NCBI GenBank assembly: GCA_013811715.1
Contig: JACCUS010000517.1
Span: 1 to 8,960, forward strand
Reading direction: 5' to 3'
DNA: 8,960 nucleotides
Source: Nocardioidaceae bacterium
Lineage (GTDB): Bacteria > Actinomycetota > Actinomycetes > Propionibacteriales > Nocardioidaceae
In this document: positions 1 to 7,699 of the stretch, one piece after another
Layout: each line of letters begins with the position of its first letter
How positions within the stretch are numbered: the first letter of the stretch is position 1
Translations under genes and position numbers: made by a program
Notes under the pieces: model-generated
Told to the model about the DNA's origin: nothing
The model's database searches: none
What the model saw: the letters and a program-made list of their open reading frames with translations, nothing else

Positions 1-649
1 CCCCGGCACGGACCTGCCGCGGGAGCAGCAGCCGGCCGTGCTCCATGGGCGCGGCGGGCAGGCCGCTCGCCGCGCCGCCCGGCCAACGCGCGGTCAGGCA
101 GGCGTACAGCAGCCGACCGAGGTCGAGGGTGTCCTCGGTCTCGGGATCGTCAGCCTCGTCGCGCTCGGTGCGCAACGCGGCGAAGGTGCCGAGCCCGATC
201 ACCTTGACCCCGCTGGACTTGGTGATCACGACGGTGTCGGGCGCCAGCCGCCGGTGTGGGAGGCCCATCCGGTGGGAGTTCGCCATCGCGCCAGCAACCT
301 CGCGCATCAGCCAGGCCGCGCGGCGGGCGGGCAGCGGCCCCTCGCTGAGCACGATGTCGAGCGACTGGCCGGTCGCCCACTCCCGGACGACATAGGTAAG
401 CGTCCCGTCGTCGACGGCGTCGAGCACCTGCAAGATGCGCGGGTCGGCGACCCGGGATGCCCGCTTCGCCGCGGCGAGCAGCTCGGCGGCGAACGGCGAC
501 GCCGACGGCAGCGCCTGGATCACCACCGAGCGGGCCAAGATGCGGTCCCTGGCGCGCCAGGACGCGGACTCACCCTCCTCGGCGAGGAGGTCCTCGACGA
601 CGTACCGGTCCCCGAGCACAGCGCCGGGCTCGACCAGGTGTGCTCCCAC
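1..649 (-). CDS. Pseudokinase-like protein downstream of murJ (partial, C-terminus off the left edge)
   Basis: The first 216 residues of a protein-kinase fold are visible; the gene runs off the window. The N-terminus (GAVLGDRYVVEDLLAEEG, about residues 9-26) lies where a Ser/Thr kinase glycine loop would be, but the loop glycines are mostly gone. The VAIK lysine position reads VVIQ (Gln45). The HRD loop reads HRRLAPDT (132-139), so the catalytic Asp, the Lys and the Asn are all replaced. The DFG position reads IGLG (151-154), so the metal-binding Asp is Gly. It should therefore not catalyse phosphotransfer. In Mycobacterium a comparable pseudokinase is fused to MurJ (MviN) and, once phosphorylated by PknB, recruits FhaA; a similar regulatory role here is inference. 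The start is taken as GTG at 649, 42 bases after the murJ stop. There is no ATG nearby and no clear ribosome binding site, so the start is uncertain. Any membrane segment or extracellular domain would lie outside the window. Confidence 0.85.
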   Translation of the reverse strand, partial: MGAHLVEPGAVLGDRYVVEDLLAEEGESASWRARDRILARSVVIQALPSASPFAAELLAAAKRASRVADPRILQVLDAVDDGTLTYVVREWATGQSLDIVLSEGPLPARRAAWLMREVAGAMANSHRMGLPHRRLAPDTVVITKSSGVKVIGLGTFAALRTERDEADDPETEDTLDLGRLLYACLTARWPGGAASGLPAAPMEHGRLLLPRQVRAG

Positions 650-691
650 GTGTCTAATGGTAAGCGGTCGTAGGGGTCCGGTTCGGACGTT

Positions 692-2350
692 TCAGCCGCG
701 CCTGCCGCGCGAGGCCACCAGCGCAATGATTCGGCCGATCTCGGCGACACCCAGCAGGCGGGCCAAACCCACGTAGACGACGATTCCGAGCAGGCCGCCG
801 GTGGCCAAGATCACCAGCGAGTCGGACTTGCTGGCGACCTCGAGTCCGAGCTGGTCGAGCCCGACAAGCGCCAACAAGGCCAGGCCGGCTGCGGGCACGG
901 CAGCAAGGACGACGCGGCAAACGAAGCCAGCGAGCGCCCGACCCCCCAGGCCGCCGAGTCGGCGCGACAAGATGCCGGTGGAGACGAGTGAGCCCGCCGT
1001 GTACGACGCGCCGTACGCGAGCGCCAGCATCGGCGCCACCAGCTCGGGCCGCACGGCCATGGTCAACGTGATGGCCAAAGTGATGTTGACGGCGGCCACG
1101 ACGCACTGGATGAAGAACGGGGTCCTGGTGTCCTCGACCGCGTAGAAGCCTCGCAAGATCACGTAGTGCACGCTGAACATGAGCAGTCCGGGAGCGAAGG
1201 CGACCAGCGTCAGCCCGAGGGAGCCGGTGTCGCCGGCCGCCTGCCCCCAACTGAACAGCACGGTGGCCAGCGCTGGGCCGAGCACCGCCAGCGCCACCGC
1301 AAACGGGACGATGACCGCGAGCACCAGCCGCAGGGTGCGCGACATCTCGGCGGCGACGTCTCCGAGTCGCCCGTCTGCGGCCAGCCTGGCGACGACCGGC
1401 ATGGTGGCGGTGGCCAGTGACACGGTGACGATCGAGTGCGGCACCTGGGTCAGCAGGAAGGCGTTCGAGTAGACCGTGAAACCGCTGGCGTCGGAGGCGC
1501 CGTGGGCGGCCGCCGCCACCCCCGCCGTCGCTTGGTGCACCATGACGTAGAACGCGATCTGGTTGACGATCACGAAACCGACCGTCCACATCCCCAACCG
1601 CAAAGTGTGGCCGAGCCCAGTTCGTCTGAAGTCGAACCGTGGCCGGACGAGGAACCCGCTGCGCTTCAGGTAGGGCAACAAGATGAGCAGCTGGGCCGCG
1701 ATGCCCACGGTCGAGCCCAGCCCCAGCAGCACCTCCTGCGTCTGGGTGTAGCCGCCGACGGCCGGGTCGCCGGCGTAGACGACCAGATACGTGACGACCA
1801 CGGAGATCGAGATCAGGTTGTTCGCGATCGGCGCCCACATCATCGGACCGAAGCTGCCGCGGGCGTTGAGGATCTGCCCGACCAGCACGAACATGCCGTA
1901 GAAGAAGATCTGCGGCAGGCACCATCGGGCGAAGTCGATCAGCGACTCCCGCTCGGCGGCCAGCGCGGGGTCGGTGAAGAAGCTCGCGTCCACCATCAGC
2001 CGCAGCAGCCACGGTGCGGTGATCACCAGTACGGCGGTGACGCCTCCCAGCACCACCGCTCCGAGCGTGATGACTCGGTTGGCGTAGGCGTCTCCGCCAT
2101 CGACGTCGTTCTTGATCGCCCGCACCAGCTGCGGCACCAGCACCGAGTTGAACACCCCACCCGCTACCAGAATGTAGAGGCTGTTCGGGATCGTGTTGGC
2201 GACGTTGAAGACCTCGGCCTGCAGCGAGATGCCGATCGCGGCGGCCAGCAGGCTGGCGCGCACGAAGCCGGTCAGCCTCGACAGCAAAGTGCCGGTGGCC
2301 ATCAGGGCGCTGGAGGACAAGACGGTGGCCGCCGGGTTGGACCCGCTCAT
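692..2350 (-). CDS. murJ: Lipid II flippase MurJ (MviN family)
   Basis: This 552-residue integral membrane protein belongs to the MOP/MviN superfamily and moves undecaprenyl-linked peptidoglycan precursor (lipid II) from the cytoplasmic to the outer face of the membrane. The N-terminus carries the family signature GTLLSRLTGFVRASLLAAAIG (residues 20-40), with the conserved arginines R25 and R31. It is followed by AEVFNVANTIPNSLY (45-59) and the GGVFNSVLVPQLVR segment (64-77), typical of actinobacterial MurJ. Many hydrophobic stretches follow, consistent with 13-14 helices; GLLMFSVHYVILRGFYAVEDTRTPFF is the usual loop in the second half. Length fits the family, without the C-terminal kinase fusion seen in mycobacteria. 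The frame is open 51 codons further upstream, but those residues are the antisense of the DUF6049 tail. The ATG at 2350 is preferred because it overlaps the upstream stop codon (TGATG), implying translational coupling. No strong Shine-Dalgarno sequence is seen. Confidence 0.95.
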   Translation of the reverse strand: MSGSNPAATVLSSSALMATGTLLSRLTGFVRASLLAAAIGISLQAEVFNVANTIPNSLYILVAGGVFNSVLVPQLVRAIKNDVDGGDAYANRVITLGAVVLGGVTAVLVITAPWLLRLMVDASFFTDPALAAERESLIDFARWCLPQIFFYGMFVLVGQILNARGSFGPMMWAPIANNLISISVVVTYLVVYAGDPAVGGYTQTQEVLLGLGSTVGIAAQLLILLPYLKRSGFLVRPRFDFRRTGLGHTLRLGMWTVGFVIVNQIAFYVMVHQATAGVAAAAHGASDASGFTVYSNAFLLTQVPHSIVTVSLATATMPVVARLAADGRLGDVAAEMSRTLRLVLAVIVPFAVALAVLGPALATVLFSWGQAAGDTGSLGLTLVAFAPGLLMFSVHYVILRGFYAVEDTRTPFFIQCVVAAVNITLAITLTMAVRPELVAPMLALAYGASYTAGSLVSTGILSRRLGGLGGRALAGFVCRVVLAAVPAAGLALLALVGLDQLGLEVASKSDSLVILATGGLLGIVVYVGLARLLGVAEIGRIIALVASRGRRG

Positions 2351-4563
2351 CAGGGACTGGGCTTCTCTCGCGGCTTGAGCGACGACGTTCGGATCCGCCT
2401 CAGGATGCGAAACCCCGAGGCGATGAAGAGCACGGCGGCACCCACCCCCATCACTACCCAGATCGCCACTCCGATCTGGGTGGCTCTGACGTTGAAGTCC
2501 CACGGCGCGCCGAACTTGCGACCCTCGACGGTCGACAGCCGCACCCGGACGGGTGTCAGCCCAGACCCGTCGGCCCGGGACAGCACGTCGATGTCGCGGC
2601 GCTGGCCGGCCGCCAGCTCCATGTCCTCGATCGGCTCGATCTGCAGCGCCGGGTTCTGGGGGGACACGACGACGTCGAGCGTGACCGAGACGTCGAGATC
2701 ATTGGTGATCGTGAGCGGGAACCTGCCGGACTCACTCGACAAGGCCACGAACGTGGGGCCGGTCACCGTGACCTGGGAGGTCCGCATGGTGGACTCGCGA
2801 GCCTGTCGCCGGATGAGGATCTCTGCACGTCTGGGCCGCCACTGCCAAAACGAGGAGCCGGCCACGCCGAGCTGCTGATTGAGCTCGGTCGCCTCCCTTC
2901 TCGACTCGGTGAGCAGACCGACGAGAGTGCGCCCGTTGTCGCGTAGCCGGGCAGTCGCCTCGAGGACGGCTTGCGGCATCCCCGGCTGGCTTCCCGACAA
3001 CACGACCTGACCGGCGTACGGCGTGGCGGTGGTCTCTGCCTCTCGGAGCGCAGCCTGTGGTGTCACCAGCGGGAAGTCGTACGCCGCCGCGAGGCTGGTG
3101 ATGGAAGCGGCGGGTCCCGGGTCCCACCGGAACGGCAGGGCCAGCACCGTAGCCGACTCGGCCTCCGGCTGGGCGGTGAGCGACCGCACCGTGGTCTCGG
3201 CCAGCATGCCCTGGCGGAACTGCAGCGCCGACGTGTTGCGGCCCAGCCGCTGGCTGGCGAGCCGGGCCGTGGACACCAGCGTGGTCACCGGACCCCGTCG
3301 GGTGGTGACCGCCGCCACGGTGGGCAGGTAGCCCGCGTCGTCCACCGGCTGCAAACCGACGAGGTTACGCTGAGCGACGATCTGCAGGGACGTGCCGGCG
3401 GCGGCGCTGGCGGCCAGCCCGCGTCGGGTCGACTCCCCTTCCGTCTGCCAGCCGGCCACAAGCGTGCCGACGGGCTCGCTGGCGGCGTACGTCGTGCTGG
3501 CGAGCACGGCCGCATCGACGATCCCGGCCATCTCGTTGCCGGCAAGCGCGCTGGCGTGCGGGTTGCCCCACGGCATCAGCAGCACGTGGTGTCGCTCGCT
3601 GGCCGAGTCGAGGTCGGCGAGCCAGATCGTGGCGTCCTCGCTGCCGCTGCCCGGGCTCCCCTCCTCGTCGTTCGCGTCCTGCCGGAGGCTCCGCACGACG
3701 TACCCGTCGGCCATGGCGGCGACGGCGTCGCGCAGGGCCGGATCGACCACCAACTGCAGGCTGTCGGGCGGCGCCTGCGCGGCGAAGTCGAGCAGGTTGC
3801 GCAGGCGGCCGCCGAACGCGATCTGGCGCGCCAGCTGGTCGTCGACGAAGTCGCCGTCGGCGTGGCGCAGAACCCCGGCCGTGACAGGTATCAGCGTGAC
3901 GACCCGGGTGGGGGGCAGGCCGGTGAGGTCCTGGGGGATCGACGGCATGAGCGTGTCGGCCCGCGCGTCGGAGTCGAGGTCGCGGCCGTCTCGGTTGCCG
4001 GCGAGGACGTGGACGCCGACGTGGTAGACGCCTGGCGCCCGACTCTCGATCGGGAGGTCGCCGTAGGGCACCGACAGCTGGTACGCCTTGCTCCGGTCGG
4101 GCGGCACGGCGCCGATCTCGTCGAAGAGCCCGTACTTGGTGACGCGGCTGCCGAACGCTTCGTCGGTCGCCGCGAAGTCCGCGAGGCCGGCTTTCGTGGT
4201 CGCCGGCACCTCGTCCATGGCGAGGTAGACCTGAGCGTCCTTCCACAGGGTCGTGCCGGTGTTCGCCACCGTCCCCGACAGCTCTAGTGGTTCGCCGGCG
4301 GTGATCGACACCGGCTCCACGTTGTCGATCGTGACCGTGAGGCCGGTCCGCCGTTCGAGTGCGTCGTCGTCGGTCTTGGCGACGAACCCCTGTCGAGCGT
4401 GGCGCGGGAGGGATTCGTCGGACGACGGTCGGTCGGCCGCCGCTGACGGTGCGTTGAGCTCTGCCGAAGGGTCGGCGAGCGCCGACGGGGTGGCCCAGCA
4501 CGAGACGACCAGCGCGGCCGAGGTCGCCACGAGCCGCCGCGTGGCGGCCGGCGGGAAGATCAC
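2350..4563 (-). CDS. DUF6049 family secreted/membrane-anchored protein
   Basis: This protein of about 737 residues is always found, as far as known, beside actinobacterial murJ, and its function is undetermined. It begins with an export signal: basic n-region (ATRR, 7-10), hydrophobic core (11-22) and a signal peptidase I-like site SALA|DP after residue 30. An extracellular part follows: a beta-rich, CARDB-like segment (about residues 65-190, LTVTIDNVEPVSITAGEPLELSGTVANTG...), a long alpha/beta middle region, and a second beta-sandwich-like segment near 595-690 (FPLTITNDLDVSVTLDVVV). A single membrane helix (about 697-717, GVAIWVVMGVGAAVLFIASGF) and a short basic tail (RILRRIRTSSLKPREK) place the bulk outside the cell. 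The GTG at 4563 is chosen because it puts the signal peptide at the N-terminus; the open frame extends upstream, but those residues overlap the divergent cca gene. VVSC at residues 19-22 resembles a weak lipobox, so lipid modification is a minor alternative. Confidence 0.85.
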   Translation of the reverse strand: MIFPPAATRRLVATSAALVVSCWATPSALADPSAELNAPSAAADRPSSDESLPRHARQGFVAKTDDDALERRTGLTVTIDNVEPVSITAGEPLELSGTVANTGTTLWKDAQVYLAMDEVPATTKAGLADFAATDEAFGSRVTKYGLFDEIGAVPPDRSKAYQLSVPYGDLPIESRAPGVYHVGVHVLAGNRDGRDLDSDARADTLMPSIPQDLTGLPPTRVVTLIPVTAGVLRHADGDFVDDQLARQIAFGGRLRNLLDFAAQAPPDSLQLVVDPALRDAVAAMADGYVVRSLRQDANDEEGSPGSGSEDATIWLADLDSASERHHVLLMPWGNPHASALAGNEMAGIVDAAVLASTTYAASEPVGTLVAGWQTEGESTRRGLAASAAAGTSLQIVAQRNLVGLQPVDDAGYLPTVAAVTTRRGPVTTLVSTARLASQRLGRNTSALQFRQGMLAETTVRSLTAQPEAESATVLALPFRWDPGPAASITSLAAAYDFPLVTPQAALREAETTATPYAGQVVLSGSQPGMPQAVLEATARLRDNGRTLVGLLTESRREATELNQQLGVAGSSFWQWRPRRAEILIRRQARESTMRTSQVTVTGPTFVALSSESGRFPLTITNDLDVSVTLDVVVSPQNPALQIEPIEDMELAAGQRRDIDVLSRADGSGLTPVRVRLSTVEGRKFGAPWDFNVRATQIGVAIWVVMGVGAAVLFIASGFRILRRIRTSSLKPREKPSP

Positions 4564-4570
4564 CTGTTGA

Positions 4571-4576
4571 ATGCTA
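4571..4576 (-). promoter_or_regulatory. Candidate -10 element for the DUF6049-murJ operon
   Basis: Read on the minus strand the hexamer is TAGCAT, which fits the actinobacterial TANNNT -10 pattern. Seven bases separate it from the GTG start at 4563, so transcription would begin at or next to the start codon, giving a leaderless mRNA. No Shine-Dalgarno sequence precedes the GTG, which agrees. No recognisable -35 hexamer is present at 16-19 bases upstream. This is inference from spacing only. Confidence 0.35.
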
Positions 4577-4606
4577 ACCGGTGGCCCTGGCTGCGCCCCC
4601 TGCTCA

Positions 4607-4612
4607 TACAGT
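4607..4612 (+). promoter_or_regulatory. Candidate -10 element for cca
   Basis: The hexamer TACAGT fits TANNNT and lies eight bases before the GTG at 4621, again the geometry of a leaderless transcript. There is no Shine-Dalgarno sequence before the GTG and no convincing -35. Together with the opposing element at 4571-4576 it would make the 57-base spacer a compact divergent promoter. Confidence 0.35.
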
Positions 4613-4620
4613 GGTGCATC

Positions 4621-6063
4621 GTGTCGAATCAGCAACGGTCCCTCAGCGACGTCCAGCACACGGCGATGCGCGAGCTGGTCAAGGCGCCGGTCATCGACCA
4701 GGTAGGTGCCCGCTTCTCGCAGGCGGGCTTCGACATCGCCCTCGTCGGCGGCTCGGTCCGCGACGCGTTGCTGGGCAGGCTCCGCGTCGACCTGGACTTC
4801 ACCACACCCGCGCGGCCGGACGAGATCGAGGGGTGCCTGGCCGGCTGGGTCGACGCCCGCTGGGACGTCGGCCGCGAGTTCGGCACTATCGGCGCCCGGG
4901 TGGGAGGGTTGGAGCTGGAGATCACGACGTACCGGTCAGACGCCTACCGGCCCGCGTCGCGTAAGCCCGAGGTGCGGTTCGGGGACAGTCTCGAGGGCGA
5001 CTTGGCGCGACGCGACTTCGCGGTCAACTCGATGGCGCTGGCCTTGCCCGGTGGCCGGTTCATCGACCCGTTCGGCGGCCTGCAGGACCTTGCCGACGGT
5101 CGGCTGCGGACTCCCGGCGCCCCCGAGGATTCCTTCACCGACGACCCGCTGCGCATGCTGCGAGCCGCCCGGATCGCGGCGCAGCTGGACTTCGTCGTCG
5201 CACCCGAGGTGGTCGCCGCCATGCGCGGCATGGCCGACCGGATCGAGATCGTCTCAGCCGAGCGGGTTCGCGACGAGCTCGTGAAACTCGTGTTGGCGCC
5301 GCAGCCACGAGTGGGGTTGACGCTGTTGGTGCAGACCGGGCTGGCCGACCGGGTGCTGCCCGAGCTGCCTGCCTTACGGCTAGAGCGCGACGAGCATCAC
5401 CGGCACAAGGACGTCTACGAGCACACGCTGACGGTCCTCGAGCAGTCCATCGCGCTCGAGAGCCGGCTGCCGGACGGTGGGCCGGACCTGGTCACCCGGT
5501 TGGCCGCGCTGCTGCACGACGTCGGCAAGCCGGCGACCCGGAGGTTCGCCGGTGACGGCTCCGTCACCTTCCACCATCACGACGTGGTCGGCGCCAAGCT
5601 GGTCAAGAAGCGGATGCGTGCGCTGCGCTTCTCCGGCAGTGAGGTCGACGCCGTGGCCCGCCTGGTCGAGCTGCACCTGCGGTTCCACGGGTACGGCTCG
5701 GGTGAGTGGACCGACTCGGCCGTACGGCGCTACGTCCGCGATGCCGGGCCGTTCCTGGAACGGCTGCACGTCTTGACGCGGGCGGACTGCACCACGCGGA
5801 ACCGGCGGAAGGCGGAGCGGCTCCGTCGTACGTATGACGACCTCGAGGCGCGGATCGGGCGGCTGGCGGTCGAGGAGGAGCTGGCGGCGATGCGTCCCGA
5901 TCTCGACGGCGGGCAGATCATGGCGACGCTCGGGATACCCCCCGGACCGCTGGTGGGGGAGGCGTACCGGTTCTTGCTCGAGCTGCGGATGGACGAGGGC
6001 CCGGTCGACGAGGACCGGGCTCGGGAGGCGCTGCTCGCCTGGTGGGCCACCCGGCAGCAGTGA
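4621..6063 (+). CDS. cca: CCA-adding tRNA nucleotidyltransferase with HD domain
   Basis: This enzyme of 480 residues adds or repairs the 3'-terminal CCA of tRNAs using CTP and ATP; it is a cytoplasmic class II nucleotidyltransferase. The polymerase-beta-like head shows LVGGSVRDALLGR (41-53) and the metal-binding D57-L-D59 in VDLDFTT. Next come RRDFAVNSMAL (130-140), the template motif DDPLRMLRAARIA (174-186) and ERVRDELVKL (214-223). The C-terminal half carries an HD domain: H268 in VYEHTL, H299-D300 in LLHDVGKP, and HHHD at 318-321, then ADCTTRN (388-394). Phosphohydrolase activity of such HD domains is known in the E. coli enzyme; here it is an inference. The frame is open from 4567, but GTG 4621 is preferred because the product then matches the usual actinobacterial length and leaves room for a divergent promoter. 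An internal ATG at 4666 is an alternative. The gene is convergent with the MFS gene. Confidence 0.95.
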   Translation: MSNQQRSLSDVQHTAMRELVKAPVIDQVGARFSQAGFDIALVGGSVRDALLGRLRVDLDFTTPARPDEIEGCLAGWVDARWDVGREFGTIGARVGGLELEITTYRSDAYRPASRKPEVRFGDSLEGDLARRDFAVNSMALALPGGRFIDPFGGLQDLADGRLRTPGAPEDSFTDDPLRMLRAARIAAQLDFVVAPEVVAAMRGMADRIEIVSAERVRDELVKLVLAPQPRVGLTLLVQTGLADRVLPELPALRLERDEHHRHKDVYEHTLTVLEQSIALESRLPDGGPDLVTRLAALLHDVGKPATRRFAGDGSVTFHHHDVVGAKLVKKRMRALRFSGSEVDAVARLVELHLRFHGYGSGEWTDSAVRRYVRDAGPFLERLHVLTRADCTTRNRRKAERLRRTYDDLEARIGRLAVEEELAAMRPDLDGGQIMATLGIPPGPLVGEAYRFLLELRMDEGPVDEDRAREALLAWWATRQQ

Positions 6064-6065
6064 CT

Positions 6066-6101
6066 CGGCCGCGCTGTGGCCGTAGCGCTGCAGGGCGCCT
6101 G
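6066..6101. terminator. Possible bidirectional terminator between convergent cca and MFS genes
   Basis: The 58-base convergent spacer holds two small stem-loops: CGGCC/GGCCG (6066-6070 with 6078-6082), which competes with GCGCT/AGCGC (6071-6075 with 6084-6088), and CAGG/CCTG (6091-6094 with 6098-6101). Neither strand has a T-run after them, so this is weak; position between convergent genes is the main support. Confidence 0.25.
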
Positions 6102-6121
6102 GGAGTGATGCACCGACGAGC

Positions 6122-7405
6122 TCACGGAGCGACGAAGTGGCGTGTCGACCACCGGGCGTAGCCGATCGCGGTGAGGGCGTAGCCGACGGCGATGCCGGCC
6201 AACACGGCGTACGACTTGCCGCTGGTGGGGAGGATCACCGCGCCGAGGGCCGCCGCAGCCACGAAGACGACGTTGAACACCACGTCATAGAGCGAGAAGA
6301 CTCGCCCGCGGAAGGCGTCGTCGACGCTGGTCTGCACCAACGTGTCGACACAGATCTTCACTCCTTGGGCCGAGACGCCGAGGGCGCAGGCGGCGACGAG
6401 CAGTGAGCCCTCCGTGTAGAGGCCGCCAGGGAACACCTCGACGACGGCAGCGAGGACGAGCAGGGCGACGATCCAGGTCTGCGGCGACATCCGGGCGGTC
6501 GCCAGCGGTGTGAGGACGGCGGCGAGCAGGAAGCCGGCACCGGAGACGAGGACGGCGATGGACAACCCGGCCAGCGCGGCGTCGGCGTCGGCCGGGTCGT
6601 GGAAGTAGTTCCGGTAGAGCAGGATCGTCGCGACCGTCGAGAGGCCGTAGCAAAAGCGGTGCGCGGCGATTGCGCCGAGCGCCCAGGCAGCGGCCGGGCG
6701 CTCCCGCAGGTGCGCCAGCCCGGCGGCCAGGCCGGACGTGACGCGGAGCACCGCCTGCCTGACCTGGGGGAGATCCGGGTCGAAGTCGGGACCGAGCAGG
6801 TCTCGGGGGATCCGAGTGGCGAGGAGGGCTGCCGCGCCGTACACGAACGCGGCGAGCACGACGATCGCGACGTCGGGGTCGGCCATGGGGATGCTGGCGC
6901 GCAACGCGGTCGCGGTCCCCAGCCCGGCCATGAACGCGATGGTGCCGCTCGTCGGAGTGATCGAGTTGGCGAGCACCAGGTCGTCGCGGTCTACGACGTG
7001 GGGCAGCGCCGCTGACAGGCCGGCGAGAAGGAACCGGTTAACGCTGAACGCGAACAGCGCGAGCACGAACAGACCGAGCCCGGACTTGTCAGCGGCGATG
7101 GCACCAGCGACCGCGAGCACGGGAATGATGCGCACCAGGTTGGACACGACCAGCACCTGACGACGGCTCCATCTGTCGAGGAACACGCCGACGAACGGTC
7201 CGAGCAGGCTGAACGGGAGCAGGAGCGCCGCGAACACCGCGGCGATGGCAGCAGCGTCGGGCTGCCGCTCCGGGGAGAAGAGCACGAAGGACGCCAGCGA
7301 CACCTGGAAGATGCCGTCGCCCGCCTGGCTGGTCAGCCGGACCGCGAACAGCTGACGAAAACGCTGGCCCCCGAGGAGCTGCCGCAGGTGGCCAACGAGT
7401 CGCAT
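6122..7405 (-). CDS. Major facilitator superfamily transporter
   Basis: A 427-residue polytopic membrane protein with about twelve hydrophobic segments. The loop after the second helix, VFLDRWSRRQVLVVSN (about 74-89), matches MFS motif A (G-x-L-a-D-r-x-G-r-r), including the Asp and the Arg pair. The Q-A-G-D-G segment near residues 27-31 resembles exporters of the EntS/MFS_3 type, so an efflux role is the best guess; no substrate can be read from the sequence. The frame is open upstream to 7705, but that extension is low-complexity and contains the duplicated 26-base repeat as repeated peptide, so ATG 7405 is preferred; GTG 7432 is possible. There is no Shine-Dalgarno sequence; CAGACT on the minus strand (7419-7414) lies eight bases before the ATG and could be a poor -10 of a leaderless transcript. 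In relatives recalled from memory an MFS gene sits between cca and inositol-phosphate synthase, so the gene is probably part of the conserved block. Confidence 0.85.
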   Translation of the reverse strand: MRLVGHLRQLLGGQRFRQLFAVRLTSQAGDGIFQVSLASFVLFSPERQPDAAAIAAVFAALLLPFSLLGPFVGVFLDRWSRRQVLVVSNLVRIIPVLAVAGAIAADKSGLGLFVLALFAFSVNRFLLAGLSAALPHVVDRDDLVLANSITPTSGTIAFMAGLGTATALRASIPMADPDVAIVVLAAFVYGAAALLATRIPRDLLGPDFDPDLPQVRQAVLRVTSGLAAGLAHLRERPAAAWALGAIAAHRFCYGLSTVATILLYRNYFHDPADADAALAGLSIAVLVSGAGFLLAAVLTPLATARMSPQTWIVALLVLAAVVEVFPGGLYTEGSLLVAACALGVSAQGVKICVDTLVQTSVDDAFRGRVFSLYDVVFNVVFVAAAALGAVILPTSGKSYAVLAGIAVGYALTAIGYARWSTRHFVAP

Positions 7406-7461
7406 AAGCCGCCAGTCTGCCGGACCGGCCACGGGCCAACTGCCGCGGTCGCCCTCGCCCG

Positions 7462-7529
7462 GCTGCCTCGCTGCCTCGCTGCCCCGCCGGCCCGCTTCGA
7501 CTGGCTGCCCCGCCGGCCCGCTTCGACTC
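7462..7529. repeat. Short tandem repeats: two 8-base units then two 26-base units
   Basis: GCTGCCTC occurs twice in a row (7462-7477). It is followed by a 26-base unit beginning GCTGCCCCGCCGG and ending CTTCGACT plus one base, present at 7478-7503 and 7504-7529; the copies agree at 25 of 26 positions and differ only in the last base. The first bases of the 26-mer (GCTGCC) continue the 8-base series, suggesting stepwise slippage or duplication. The period is not a multiple of three, which argues against it being coding. Confidence 0.9.
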
Positions 7530-7690
7530 GGTTCTGCTTTCCGCCACGCAGCTCCCCGCCAATTGCGAAAAGTTCTCGTCACTCGGCGGCGCAGTCGCCA
7601 TCTACTCGCATTTTCGGGGTGGCCGGGACCTAGGGTGGGATCGGCCGCCAGTCTGTGGCCTCCGCTCCACACCGACCTCGACCCCATGGC

Positions 7691-7699
7691 TGTGGATAA
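7691..7699 (-). promoter_or_regulatory. Exact DnaA-box 9-mer (TTATCCACA on the minus strand)
   Basis: TGTGGATAA on the plus strand is the reverse complement of the classic DnaA box. It overlaps a small palindrome, GTGGA-TAAC-TCCAC (7692-7705). Only one box is found, so this is not an origin; it may be a chance match, a DnaA titration or control site, or an operator for the gene starting at 7738. Confidence 0.35.

Noticed and set aside
676..688. Perfect 5-base hairpin (GTCCG/CGGAC, 3-base loop) between murJ and the pseudokinase gene
   Set aside because: Very short, no T-run, and lies inside what looks like one operon; not supported as a terminator.
654..2012. Minus-strand open frame overlapping murJ in another frame
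   Set aside because: Arg/Ala/Gly-rich shadow of murJ without any recognisable motif.
1436..2878. Long plus-strand open frame across murJ and the end of the DUF6049 gene
   Set aside because: It is antisense to two well-recognised genes, spans their junction, and its product is rich in Arg, Gln, His and Gly with no domain; GC-rich DNA commonly leaves such frames open.
2971..4287. Long plus-strand open frame opposite the DUF6049 gene
   Set aside because: Low-complexity Arg/Gly/Val/His-rich product in the antisense of a gene with signal peptide, beta domains and a membrane helix.
7691..7699. Replication origin at the DnaA-box match
   Set aside because: A single box without a cluster, AT-rich unwinding region, or dnaA/dnaN nearby.
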